Positions 1-8,123 of a DNA stretch of 64,000 nucleotides are shown here, piece after piece (position 1 is the stretch's first letter; each line of letters starts with the position of its first letter). The notes under the pieces are model-generated. The model did not search any database. It was given only the letters and a program-made list of their open reading frames with translations, and had not been told where the DNA came from. Both the position numbers and the translations under genes were made by a program. Source of the stretch: Anaerolineaceae bacterium UBA6086 (lineage in GTDB: Bacteria > Chloroflexota > Anaerolineae > Anaerolineales > Anaerolineaceae); NCBI GenBank assembly GCA_002436005.1, contig DIXG01000075.1, positions 6,582 to 70,581 on the forward strand. Reading direction: 5' to 3'.

Positions 1-2293
1 ATCCAAGATAATACACTAAGTTTCGATTCCAGGGCTCATGCTCAGCCTGTATCTCAAGTAGTTCTTGTGACTTTCTGAATACAATTTGTGCTTCATCATA
101 TTTACCTCTTAACTTTAGTGTATCTGCGAGAAAAAAGTGACATATCCCATCTTTTGGCGCTGCTTGTACGGCTCTCCTCATAAAAAATTCTCGTTTATCT
201 AAGGTTTGAGCTGTAAGTCCTGCATATAAAGCCGCAAAAATATCTGAAGCATTAAATATGCTGAGTTCCGAGAATAAATTATGAGCTTCTTCCATTTCTC
301 CTAATCTAAAATGAATTTGAGCCTTCAACATTTTTTGACTGTAAGTTGCCCGTTCTTTATCTTTAATAACAAAATTAATCCACTCTAAAGCCTTCTCACA
401 ATGATCGAGTTCATAGAGAATCTTTGCATATTCTTCAGCATCCTCAATGTGTTCGCTGATCGTTCCATTAATTCTCGCCTTGCATAGGTCGCTTTCTAGT
501 TCAACTCGAGCCCTTTCTTTACTTGTCATTGGAAGCAAACCTAGTGGATTATCAATTATTTCTTTCACTTCTATGTCAGGATAATCAAGCAAAAATGCCT
601 TCACTCCAAGAATTTTATTTTCATCTAACCGAATATTTATATACACAGGTGTTCCCTTGGGGACAGACCTATTGAAGTTCAGTTTTACAGTATGAACAGG
701 TCTATTCGCATTACCAGCACAGAAAATCAAATCAACATGAGACATTGAATTTTTAGGCACATTGAATTGTTCATAAGAGATAAAATTAGATTCATCAGGG
801 AAAGGTATTGCGGCACCTGCCGGAATCAAAGGTACATATTCTCCTCTTTCAGTGAGTATACCAATTGAATCTCCAATGATTGGTGCTAAAATATCATGCC
901 CTAAAACATGTCTGGTATAGGCGTGGACAGCTGCACCCTCTGCCACTAGGAAATCCATATCTTCCGGACGCTCAATATTTGCTTCTTTAAAATAATCCTG
1001 TAACTTTCTCTCTATTACAGGATTGAGAGAGCTGCCTCCAACTAATAAAATTCTAGTTATATTATTCTTTTCCAAACCACTCTTATTTAAGGCATCTTTA
1101 ATTGGTGAGAAAATTGAAGTGATTGTATAGTATTCGCGATTTTCATTCTGTGAGCAAGTAGGATCAATAAAAGGTTGAAGTAGATCATTAAATGTCTCCC
1201 AGTTTAACCAAAGGTCTGGCATAACAATATCCCCCCTGGATGTATTCACAGTTTGAGGTGGAATTGAAATGGAGATGTCTTTAAGTTTCTCCATGTCCCA
1301 GGTAGTCATCTGTGACACAGCTTCCAATTCTTCAGAAAAACGAATTTTTAGTAGCTCCGCAATTTTTGATAGCTGACTCCATATACGATATTGACGCTCT
1401 GCGTATGACCACTCTTTTTCCTCATAACCACTAACCTCATAAAATTGTTCTTTTAGATATTTATGAACAAGGTGATTATCAATATCATCCCCACCCAGTT
1501 TTTCAAACCTTGAAATTGCTATATTCTTTAATGTGATAGCCTTCCTGACTGGCGAATAGCTTACATCAATGATTGATATATCGCAGGTTCCACCACCAAA
1601 ATCAAACACAAGAACCGTTTCCTCCTGATTCCATCTGAGTTGGATACGTTGCCTATTCAAATATGCTAATAATGCAGCATTTGGTTCATCCATCAAACAA
1701 CCAAAATCAACATCAAATCCTGCATTACGAGCTGCTTCCAAAGTATCTTTTCTTTGCGGTGCCTCAAATGAAGCTGGAATAGTGATAACGACCGGGATAT
1801 CCTCAAATGACTTCTGGATAACAGATTCACCCGATCTTCTCATCTCTTTTAATATGTGACTTGAGACTTTGACTGGCGAATTTAGACTTTCACTAATTGC
1901 ACTTGGGTATAGTTTTTTAACTCCCAAATCCATCTTCACAGAATAGAATATTTTACGACCTCTTCGATAATGATACTTAGCTTCTTTTGCCCCCATCCCT
2001 GCGATGATGGGGGCACCTTGATCTTCTTGAAATACTACTGAGGGAAACAAAATAGAAGATGCTTCTGTCCCATCCAAAAAAAGTTGCGGAAGCTGCAGCA
2101 ATTCTACAGGAATAAAATGAGGAAATGATCCCTGATCTTTTTCTGAATCTAAAGGCGCATTTAAGAATTGATCTTTTTCTGTAAGGCCTGCAACCGCCAT
2201 GACAGAATTGGTAGTTCCCAGGTCAATGCCAATGACAATATCACTCTTGTTCTTATCAACAGATGAATTTTTTCCTATTTGACGATTTATCAT
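1..2293 (-). CDS. Hsp70/DnaK-type chaperone with TPR-like C-terminal part (3' end outside window)
   Basis: The frame is open for 764 codons from an ATG at 2293 to the left edge, so the C-terminus is missing. The N-terminal half is an Hsp70 actin-like ATPase: phosphate-1 motif GIDLGTTNS at residues 22-30, phosphate-2 motif FDFGGGTCD, and adenosine motif LLVGGSS. A beta-type substrate-binding-like segment follows (LIPAGAAIP, then NRSVPKGTP and a DENKILGV-like stretch). The last ~150 visible residues are helical and resemble tetratricopeptide units (for example QIHFRLGEMEEAHNLFSEL and FFLADTLKLRGKYDEAQIVF) in place of the usual DnaK lid and EEVD-type tail. No grpE or dnaJ is adjacent. The gene is visibly more A+T-rich than what follows, which may mean transfer. 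It is likely a specialised client-binding Hsp70 rather than housekeeping DnaK; partners are unknown. Confidence 0.85.
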   Translation of the reverse strand, partial: MINRQIGKNSSVDKNKSDIVIGIDLGTTNSVMAVAGLTEKDQFLNAPLDSEKDQGSFPHFIPVELLQLPQLFLDGTEASSILFPSVVFQEDQGAPIIAGMGAKEAKYHYRRGRKIFYSVKMDLGVKKLYPSAISESLNSPVKVSSHILKEMRRSGESVIQKSFEDIPVVITIPASFEAPQRKDTLEAARNAGFDVDFGCLMDEPNAALLAYLNRQRIQLRWNQEETVLVFDFGGGTCDISIIDVSYSPVRKAITLKNIAISRFEKLGGDDIDNHLVHKYLKEQFYEVSGYEEKEWSYAERQYRIWSQLSKIAELLKIRFSEELEAVSQMTTWDMEKLKDISISIPPQTVNTSRGDIVMPDLWLNWETFNDLLQPFIDPTCSQNENREYYTITSIFSPIKDALNKSGLEKNNITRILLVGGSSLNPVIERKLQDYFKEANIERPEDMDFLVAEGAAVHAYTRHVLGHDILAPIIGDSIGILTERGEYVPLIPAGAAIPFPDESNFISYEQFNVPKNSMSHVDLIFCAGNANRPVHTVKLNFNRSVPKGTPVYINIRLDENKILGVKAFLLDYPDIEVKEIIDNPLGLLPMTSKERARVELESDLCKARINGTISEHIEDAEEYAKILYELDHCEKALEWINFVIKDKERATYSQKMLKAQIHFRLGEMEEAHNLFSELSIFNASDIFAALYAGLTAQTLDKREFFMRRAVQAAPKDGICHFFLADTLKLRGKYDEAQIVFRKSQELLEIQAEHEPWNRNLVYYLG

Positions 2294-2437
2294 TTCAACC
2301 CCAATATCTAATTATGTGTTTTTATTTTATCAACAAATTTATTCTTCAACATAGACCAATTTATGATTAGAATTCTCCATTTCGTTTTGATCCTAAAGGC
2401 GATTGGCTGTCAATTTGCCAAAATTATAAAGTCAATT

Positions 2438-2466
2438 TTGGCGATTCGGTCAACTCATGTTAAAAT
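2438..2466 (+). promoter_or_regulatory. Candidate sigma70-type promoter before the small membrane protein gene
   Basis: TTGGCG (2438-2443), a 17-nt spacer, and TAAAAT (2461-2466). The ATG at 2474 lies 7 nt after the -10 box, about where transcription would start, so the mRNA may be leaderless. Confidence 0.4.
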
Positions 2467-2473
2467 GAATGAT

Positions 2474-2929
2474 ATGGATAAACGAAGATCTAAAAATAAA
2501 GCCGAATTGCCAACACATGCCAGCTATCAAATCCACCGCCGCCAAAGGCTGTGGCAAATCATGGTGCCCGTCCTGGCTGGCTGTTTGCTGACACTGGCTG
2601 TGGCCGTGTGGGTCGTCCTTTTGGCTGCTGGCGTGGGGTCGGGTGTAGGCGTTTCCCAGGGCGCGGATGCAGCAATGATCTGGATTATTCTGCCCATGCT
2701 GGTTTTGGCAGTGCTGATGATCCTGGTATTGATCGGGTTGGTGATCGCTTTCACACGCCTCCTCAAAGCCCTGCCGGGATATTCCCGCTTGGCGCAGTCG
2801 TATGTCTCAATGTTTACCGGTAAGGTTCAGCGCGTGTCAATGAAGATTACCGCACCCATTATTTTCACGGGGCGCGTTAAAGCCGGCGCAGGGGCACTGC
2901 TGACATCCATATTTGGTCGATCAAAGTAA
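2474..2929 (+). CDS. Small two-helix membrane protein, unknown function
   Basis: A protein of about 150 residues with a strongly basic N-terminus (KRRSKNK, then HRRQR), two long hydrophobic helices at about residues 30-55 and 65-92, and an amphipathic C-terminal third rich in Lys/Arg and small residues. No catalytic motif is visible and I do not recognise the family. The frame is open upstream to an ATG at 2363, but that extension lacks a ribosome-binding site and overlaps the probable promoter. Starts at 2465 or 2474 fit better, and 2474 would be leaderless. The next small membrane protein and RNase Z follow in the same direction. Confidence 0.6.
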   Translation: MDKRRSKNKAELPTHASYQIHRRQRLWQIMVPVLAGCLLTLAVAVWVVLLAAGVGSGVGVSQGADAAMIWIILPMLVLAVLMILVLIGLVIAFTRLLKALPGYSRLAQSYVSMFTGKVQRVSMKITAPIIFTGRVKAGAGALLTSIFGRSK

Positions 2930-3001
2930 ATTTATCAATCTGCGATCGCTGTTGTTTCATGTAATTAGAAAACGAAAATCAATCTGAAAGGGATGAATGA
3001 A

Positions 3002-3205
3002 ATGGACGATAAGTTGAAAACAAAAACCCTTGTTTCTGGTGCAATCATTGGTGCGCTGATTGGTGCAGCCTCTGCCTTTTTGCTGATTAAGCGGGCAGAA
3101 GCTGAGGATGCGGATGCCAAACTGACCCCTGGAGAAGGCATCCAGGTCGGCTTGGGCGTTTTGGGCTTGATGCGTCTGATTGCTGGCTTTAGCAAAGAAG
3201 CTTAG
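3002..3205 (+). CDS. Small single-helix membrane protein, YtxH-like in layout
   Basis: A 67-residue protein with a short charged N-terminus, a Gly/Ala-rich membrane helix at about residues 9-29 (GAIIGALIGAASAFLL), a charged KRAEAEDADAK linker, and a second weakly hydrophobic segment (GLGVLGLMRLIAG). The layout recalls small envelope or stress proteins of the YtxH type, but identity is not certain. The ATG at 3002 is preceded by AAAGGG at 9-nt spacing. The alternative ATG at 2993 abuts the same Shine-Dalgarno sequence directly and is unlikely. Confidence 0.55.
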   Translation: MDDKLKTKTLVSGAIIGALIGAASAFLLIKRAEAEDADAKLTPGEGIQVGLGVLGLMRLIAGFSKEA

Positions 3206-3243
3206 GCAGCAGGATCTGAGTTGATAGAAGAACAGGGTTAAGA

Positions 3244-4167
3244 TTGTTTGAAATTGTTTTTTTAGGCACTTCAGCCTCGGCGCCTTCCGTTCACCGAGGC
3301 TTGTCTTCTTTATTTATCCAGCATGAAGAATTTCGATTTCTTGTGGATTGCGGTGAGGGAACGCAGCGCCAGATACTTCGTTCGGGGGTTGGTTTCAAGC
3401 GTCTCAATCAAATATTGCTGACGCATGGACACCTGGACCACATTCTGGGGCTTGGCGGGTTGGTCTCAACCTTCCTGCGCTGGGGGGTGATGGAGCAGAT
3501 TGAGATCTTTGGCACGCAGCATACCCTCGATCGGGTGCACGATTTGATCTTTGGTGTGGTTTTGCGCGGTTATTATGGAAAGCCGCCTGTCACCTTGAAT
3601 GAGATTGTTCCTGGCACCTTTTATGAGACGGATCGGTTTTCTATTACAGCCTTCCCGGTCGACCATCGAGGTTCGAGCTCTCTGGGCTATCGTCTTGAGG
3701 AGCGCAGCCGGCGACCGTTTTTACCTGAGAAGGCAGCAGAATTGAATATTCCCCCTGGTCCCTGGCGGAGAGAGCTGGTTGCTGGAAAGCGGGTCATCCT
3801 GCCTGATAGCCGGATAATCGAACCCGACCAGGTCTTGGGCGAATCGCGCAAGGGTACTTCGCTGGTTGTGGTGGGCGACACTGGCAGGACAGATAATTTA
3901 CTCAAGCATGTTGAAGGGGCGGACGCGCTGGTGATTGAATCGACCTATACCGAAGCGGAAAGGGAATTGGCAGATCGGTTTGATCATCTGACGGCAGCAC
4001 AGGCAGCGTCATTTGCCAAAGAAGCTGGTGTCAGTCAGCTCTTTCTCACACATCTTTCACGGCGCTATCGTGAGAGCGATGTGTTGGAAGAAGCCCAGGT
4101 AATTTTCCCGGCCGTGCATGTTGCCCGGGATTTTGACAGCTTCCAAATCAAACGCGAAAACGAATAA
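3244..4167 (+). CDS. rnz: Ribonuclease Z (tRNA 3' processing endonuclease)
   Basis: RNase Z cleaves pre-tRNA 3' trailers. It is a cytosolic metallo-beta-lactamase-fold enzyme using two zinc ions. The 307-residue length matches the short bacterial form. Visible motifs: FLGTSASAP at the N-terminus, the zinc motif HGHLDH at residues 61-66 (His61, His63, Asp65, His66), PVDHRGSS, the metal-binding aspartate in VVGDTGRTDNL, and a late THLSRRY histidine motif. The start is TTG at 3244, leading straight into FEIVFLG; no ATG fits better. CCA is already encoded in the one tRNA gene of this window, so this enzyme may matter mainly for CCA-less tRNAs elsewhere. Confidence 0.92.
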   Translation: MFEIVFLGTSASAPSVHRGLSSLFIQHEEFRFLVDCGEGTQRQILRSGVGFKRLNQILLTHGHLDHILGLGGLVSTFLRWGVMEQIEIFGTQHTLDRVHDLIFGVVLRGYYGKPPVTLNEIVPGTFYETDRFSITAFPVDHRGSSSLGYRLEERSRRPFLPEKAAELNIPPGPWRRELVAGKRVILPDSRIIEPDQVLGESRKGTSLVVVGDTGRTDNLLKHVEGADALVIESTYTEAERELADRFDHLTAAQAASFAKEAGVSQLFLTHLSRRYRESDVLEEAQVIFPAVHVARDFDSFQIKRENE

Positions 4168-4194
4168 CACACCTTACTGATGGTGGAGTAACTT

Positions 4195-5079
4195 ATGGTG
4201 AAATCCGATTTTTTAGCTCGATTGGCTGAAGGTGAGGTTTTGGTTGCCGATGGTGCGACCGGGACGAATTTACAAAAGAGGGGCTTACCAGTCGGCGCGG
4301 CAGCAGAACTATGGGTGCTTGAAAACCCCTCAGCAGTGCTAGACCTGGGCAAAGACTTTGTCGCTGCAGGATCGCAGGTGCTATTGACCTGCACCTTTGG
4401 CGCCACTCGTCTGCGACTGGAGGCATCCGGGTTGGGTGACCAATTTGATTTCATTAATCGCCAGGCTGTTGACCTGGCAAGGCAGGCAATTGGGCAGCAG
4501 GCTGTTTTTCTGGCTGGCTCAATTGGGCCGCTGGGCCACATGCTGGAACCCTTTGGCGATGTTGCCGTTGACGATGCTGAAAAAACATTTGAAGACCAAG
4601 CGCAGGTCTTAGTGGATGCTGGCGTGGATTTGATTGTGGTTGAAACCCAGTTTGATATCAACGAAGCCCAGGCGGCTGTCAGAGCGGTGCGAAAGGTGAG
4701 CAGAGACCTGCCCCTGGTGTGCTCTTTCAGTTATGACCGTGGTAAACGCACCATGATGGGTGTGAGCCCTGCAGCGATGGCAGAAGCCATGGCGGGGTTG
4801 GATGTGGACGTTTTTGGCATTAATTGCGGCCGCAGTCTTGCGGAAAACCTGGACAATTTGCAGCAGCTGAGAAGTGTGACGGACAAACCGCTGTGGTTCA
4901 AACCCAATGCCGGTATGCCCGAGATGGATAACGATGGCAAGCCCACCTACTCGGTTTCACCGCAAGAGATGGGGGCTTTGGTGCCGCATTGGCTTGAGGC
5001 CGGCGCCCAGGTTGTGGGTGGATGTTGCGGCACCAGTCCTGAACACCTGGCTGAGATTGCCAGAGCAGCTCGATCCTGA
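4195..5079 (+). CDS. Homocysteine S-methyltransferase family protein
   Basis: A 294-residue (beta/alpha)8-barrel of the Pfam homocysteine S-methyltransferase family, which moves a methyl group to homocysteine using thiol-bound zinc. Signatures: DGATGTNLQKRG near residue 20, ETQFD at 150-154, the first zinc Cys in GINCG (Cys211), and the GGCCGTSPEH motif with Cys277 and Cys278. It corresponds only to the N-terminal module of MetH; no folate, cobalamin or activation domain follows. The methyl donor cannot be told from sequence; S-methylmethionine or a corrinoid/MtrA-type partner are options. GGAG precedes the ATG by a normal distance. It lies 27 bp after rnz. Confidence 0.85.
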   Translation: MVKSDFLARLAEGEVLVADGATGTNLQKRGLPVGAAAELWVLENPSAVLDLGKDFVAAGSQVLLTCTFGATRLRLEASGLGDQFDFINRQAVDLARQAIGQQAVFLAGSIGPLGHMLEPFGDVAVDDAEKTFEDQAQVLVDAGVDLIVVETQFDINEAQAAVRAVRKVSRDLPLVCSFSYDRGKRTMMGVSPAAMAEAMAGLDVDVFGINCGRSLAENLDNLQQLRSVTDKPLWFKPNAGMPEMDNDGKPTYSVSPQEMGALVPHWLEAGAQVVGGCCGTSPEHLAEIARAARS

Positions 5080-5186
5080 GATCCCGGATTGATCCCTATT
5101 CAAACAGGTTGAAACTGAAGACCATTGTCCCTTTTGAGTTCGCATTGTTCTGCCGTCCATCAGAACAGCTGATCAAGGGATGGTTG

Positions 5187-5195
5187 TGATAGAAT
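5187..5195 (+). promoter_or_regulatory. Extended -10 box close to the maf start
   Basis: TGATAGAAT (TGn plus TAGAAT), ending 7 nt before the ATG at 5203. No Shine-Dalgarno sequence is seen between them. It fits a leaderless or near-leaderless transcript. Confidence 0.35.
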
Positions 5196-5202
5196 CCCAG
5201 TT

Positions 5203-5856
5203 ATGGAAGAAATGATTTTAGCATCCAATTCCCCTCGCCGAAAAGCGCTCTTTTCACTGTTTGGCTTGCCCTTTGTGGTGAAACCTGCAGATGTGGATGA
5301 ATCGCAACGGTCAGCAGAAGCTCCTGTGGCGTATGTCCGCAGGTTGGCTTGCGAAAAGGCTGCTGCAGCCGCACAACAGCAGTCGGGATGGGTGATCGGT
5401 GCGGACACGATTGTGGTGGATGGGGATGAACTCTTGGGAAAACCCATGGATTCGGCGGATGCCCGCAGGACGCTTCGGCAGCTGAGGGGACGAACCCACC
5501 AGGTGTATACCGGCATTGCCATCCTTAACAGCCTGACCGGGCAATCCTTTGATGCGGTGTGCTGCACACAAGTGCCGATGCGGGAATACACCGAAGAAGA
5601 GATTGATGCTTACCTTGCCACTGGCGATCCGATGGACAAAGCCGGCGCGTATGCGATTCAGCACGCCGGGTTTCATCCCGTTGTGGGTATGGCAGGTTGT
5701 TATGCTTCTGTGATGGGGCTGCCGTTGTGCCACCTGATTGTTGGGTTTACCAGGTTGGGTTTGGACGTATCTGAAGATGTTCCTGCTCGATGCCAGGCAC
5801 ATCTGGCATATGACTGCCCGGTCTTTGGAGAGATTTTGGCGAAAGGTGGGGCTTGA
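5203..5856 (+). CDS. maf: Maf-family nucleoside triphosphate pyrophosphatase
   Basis: Maf proteins hydrolyse non-canonical or excess nucleoside triphosphates (dTTP/UTP or m7GTP type) to monophosphates and pyrophosphate, cleaning the nucleotide pool. The N-terminus carries the hallmark LASNSPRR motif. GADTIVVDG, LGKPMD and GDPMDKAGAYAIQ in the second half are the other conserved Maf blocks. The 217-residue length is slightly above the usual ~190-200. Two start candidates exist, 5203 and 5212 (MILASNSPRR); neither has a clear Shine-Dalgarno sequence and 5203 sits 7 nt from a -10 box. The next gene begins 3 nt after the stop, suggesting cotranscription with the first penicillin-binding protein. 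Confidence 0.92.
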   Translation: MEEMILASNSPRRKALFSLFGLPFVVKPADVDESQRSAEAPVAYVRRLACEKAAAAAQQQSGWVIGADTIVVDGDELLGKPMDSADARRTLRQLRGRTHQVYTGIAILNSLTGQSFDAVCCTQVPMREYTEEEIDAYLATGDPMDKAGAYAIQHAGFHPVVGMAGCYASVMGLPLCHLIVGFTRLGLDVSEDVPARCQAHLAYDCPVFGEILAKGGA

Positions 5857-5859
5857 TCG

Positions 5860-8064
5860 ATGGCGCTTGGCGGCAAAAAGATCGGGCTCGTTTTGCTTTT
5901 CCTGCTGGTTGCCGCGCTGGTTTTAAGCGCTTGTGTTCCCCGTGCCGCGGACCCGATGACGCCGTTTGACCTGAGCGGGGATGTGGATGCCGCTGTGCAA
6001 GCACAGCGTGTGGCAGCACAATACCTTGATGCCTGGCAGGTTGAGGATTACGCTGCGATGTATGGGTTGTTGACTTCGCTCAGCCAGGACGCTTTCAGCC
6101 TAGAATCCTTCAGCGAGACCTATCTTGATGTTGCTGTCGAACTCACGCTTGAAGGAATTTCATTCCAGGTCTTATCAGCTATTGCAGAAAAGCATCACGC
6201 AGAGGTCGCTTACCGTGTGGTTTATGACACTTTATTGCTGGGTGAAATTGTGCGTGATTTGGTGATGAATCTGACACCTGAAGGAAACACCTGGCGTATC
6301 CAGTGGGAAAATTCGCTCATTTTCCCGGATTTGTCTGGCGGCAATGCGCTGCAATTTGTACGTCAGATCCCTTCCCGAGGGCGGATTTTTGATCACAATG
6401 GCGCACCATTGGCTGCCTATGAAGATGCCATTGCCATTGGAATTGTCCCGGGAGAAATGCTCCAGGAACAGGCAGCGCTGGTGTATGAAACGCTGGCTGA
6501 GATCAGCATCTATTCAGCGGAGTCTTTGCAGGATATTGTTGAATCAACGCCGGATGACTGGTATTTGCCGGTGATCACGCTTTCACAGCGCGATGCGGCT
6601 GAGCATATCGAAAAATTACGCGGGTTGGCTGGCGTGCGGATGGATGAATTCCGTGCCCGTTATTATGTCGACGGCGGTGTGGCGCCCCATGTGCTGGGAT
6701 ATACGCTCTATATTCCCGAAGAAGAACTGGATGACTATTTGCGGCTGGGATACAGCCGGGATGAACGTATTGGCGTTTCTGGGCTTGAGGCAGTGTATGA
6801 GGCAGAACTATCCGGTCAGCGCGGCGGTTCCCTTTACCTGGTGGATTCGAATGGAAAAGTGCAGAACCTGATTGCCGCCAGCGAGCCTGTGCCCGGGCAA
6901 TCCGTTTACACCACGCTGGATAAGGAGCTGCAGATGCGTCTGCAAGCTTCGCTTGGCGATCTGCGTGCATCTGTTGTAGTCGTTGAGGTGGATACTGGCA
7001 GGATCCTGGCTTTGGTCTCCAATCCAGGTTTTGACCCCAATGCCTTCGATCTGACCGGAGCTGACCGCAGCTTGCTGGATTCCTACTTCACCGATGAGAA
7101 TCAGCCCCTTTTCAACCGGGCGACCCAGGGACAATATCCGCTTGGATCAGTGTTCAAGACGATCACCATGGCTGCTGGAATGGAAAATGGTTTGTATCGC
7201 GCCAACTCCAGTTTTTACTGCGGGCAGCAGCTTTGGGTGTGTGACAGCGTCTGGTTGGATGATTGGACGTTGGCACATGGCGTTGGCGCCAGCGGTGAAC
7301 TGACCCTGATTGAAGGGTTGATGCGCTCCTGCAATCCCTGGTTTTATCGCATTGGCGAAAACCTGTTTGTGGAAGGGATGGAGGATGCCCTTTCGGAAAT
7401 GGCGATGGGATTTGGGCTGGGCGAACCAACGGGTGTAGAGATTGGTGAAGCAGCAGGAAATATCCCGCCGACAGCCGGCACCTGCGTCAACAGTGCCCAG
7501 ATGTCGATTGGCCAGGGCGAAATTTTGGTGACACCCCTCCAGGTTGCGACCTTTTTTGGGGCATTGGCAAACGGCGGCACACTTTACCGACCCACACTGA
7601 TAGACAGGCTCACCTCCAGTTCCGGTGAGATAATGCAAGCCTTTGAGCCTGAGACTGTGGGCACCCTGCCGATCTCGGATGAGACCCTGGCGGCAATCCA
7701 GGAAGGCTTGCGCATGGTGGTGGAAGAGTCGCGCGGAACGGGGTACTGGGCTTTGCAAGGGCTTGAAGTGCCTGTTTCAGGCAAGACCGGAACGGCGCAA
7801 ACGCCCACGGGTAATTCTCATGCCTGGTTTGCGGGCTATAGCCGCCAGAATGATCCTGACCGACCGGATATCGCCGTGGCAGTAATTATCGAAAATGGCG
7901 GAGAGGGCTCTGTGATGGCAGCGCCTGTATTCATGCGGGCTGTCTCCCTCTATTTTTCGGATTATCAGGATTATGGCAGGTTGATGCCCTGGGAAGTGGA
8001 GCCCTACATCACCGAACTGCCGGAACCAACTGCCACTCCACATCCAATGAATGAGCCAGTATAA
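5860..8064 (+). CDS. Lipoprotein penicillin-binding protein (transpeptidase) with NTF2-like domain, copy 1
   Basis: A 734-residue class B-type peptidoglycan transpeptidase acting outside the membrane. The N-terminus is a lipoprotein signal (hydrophobic core, LSAC lipobox) rather than the usual membrane anchor. Residues ~45-155 resemble the NTF2-like MecA N-terminal domain, ~165-330 the dimerisation region, and the C-terminal half the transpeptidase. Active-site motifs are intact: SVFK with Ser430/Lys433, SCN at 490-492, and KTGTAQ from Lys642. The C-terminus ends in a short Pro/Thr tail. It starts 3 nt after maf. A paralogue with the same layout follows 59 bp downstream. I cannot decide from sequence between elongation, division and beta-lactam-tolerant (MecA-like) roles. 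Confidence 0.9.
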   Translation: MALGGKKIGLVLLFLLVAALVLSACVPRAADPMTPFDLSGDVDAAVQAQRVAAQYLDAWQVEDYAAMYGLLTSLSQDAFSLESFSETYLDVAVELTLEGISFQVLSAIAEKHHAEVAYRVVYDTLLLGEIVRDLVMNLTPEGNTWRIQWENSLIFPDLSGGNALQFVRQIPSRGRIFDHNGAPLAAYEDAIAIGIVPGEMLQEQAALVYETLAEISIYSAESLQDIVESTPDDWYLPVITLSQRDAAEHIEKLRGLAGVRMDEFRARYYVDGGVAPHVLGYTLYIPEEELDDYLRLGYSRDERIGVSGLEAVYEAELSGQRGGSLYLVDSNGKVQNLIAASEPVPGQSVYTTLDKELQMRLQASLGDLRASVVVVEVDTGRILALVSNPGFDPNAFDLTGADRSLLDSYFTDENQPLFNRATQGQYPLGSVFKTITMAAGMENGLYRANSSFYCGQQLWVCDSVWLDDWTLAHGVGASGELTLIEGLMRSCNPWFYRIGENLFVEGMEDALSEMAMGFGLGEPTGVEIGEAAGNIPPTAGTCVNSAQMSIGQGEILVTPLQVATFFGALANGGTLYRPTLIDRLTSSSGEIMQAFEPETVGTLPISDETLAAIQEGLRMVVEESRGTGYWALQGLEVPVSGKTGTAQTPTGNSHAWFAGYSRQNDPDRPDIAVAVIIENGGEGSVMAAPVFMRAVSLYFSDYQDYGRLMPWEVEPYITELPEPTATPHPMNEPV

Positions 8065-8123
8065 TCAAACGATGATCAATTTACCAAGATGCGCGACGAT
8101 CGCTGCGTTTTTGGAGCGTTCCT

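Noticed and set aside
2363..2464. N-terminal extension of the small membrane protein
   Set aside because: No ribosome-binding site, and it lies across the probable promoter.
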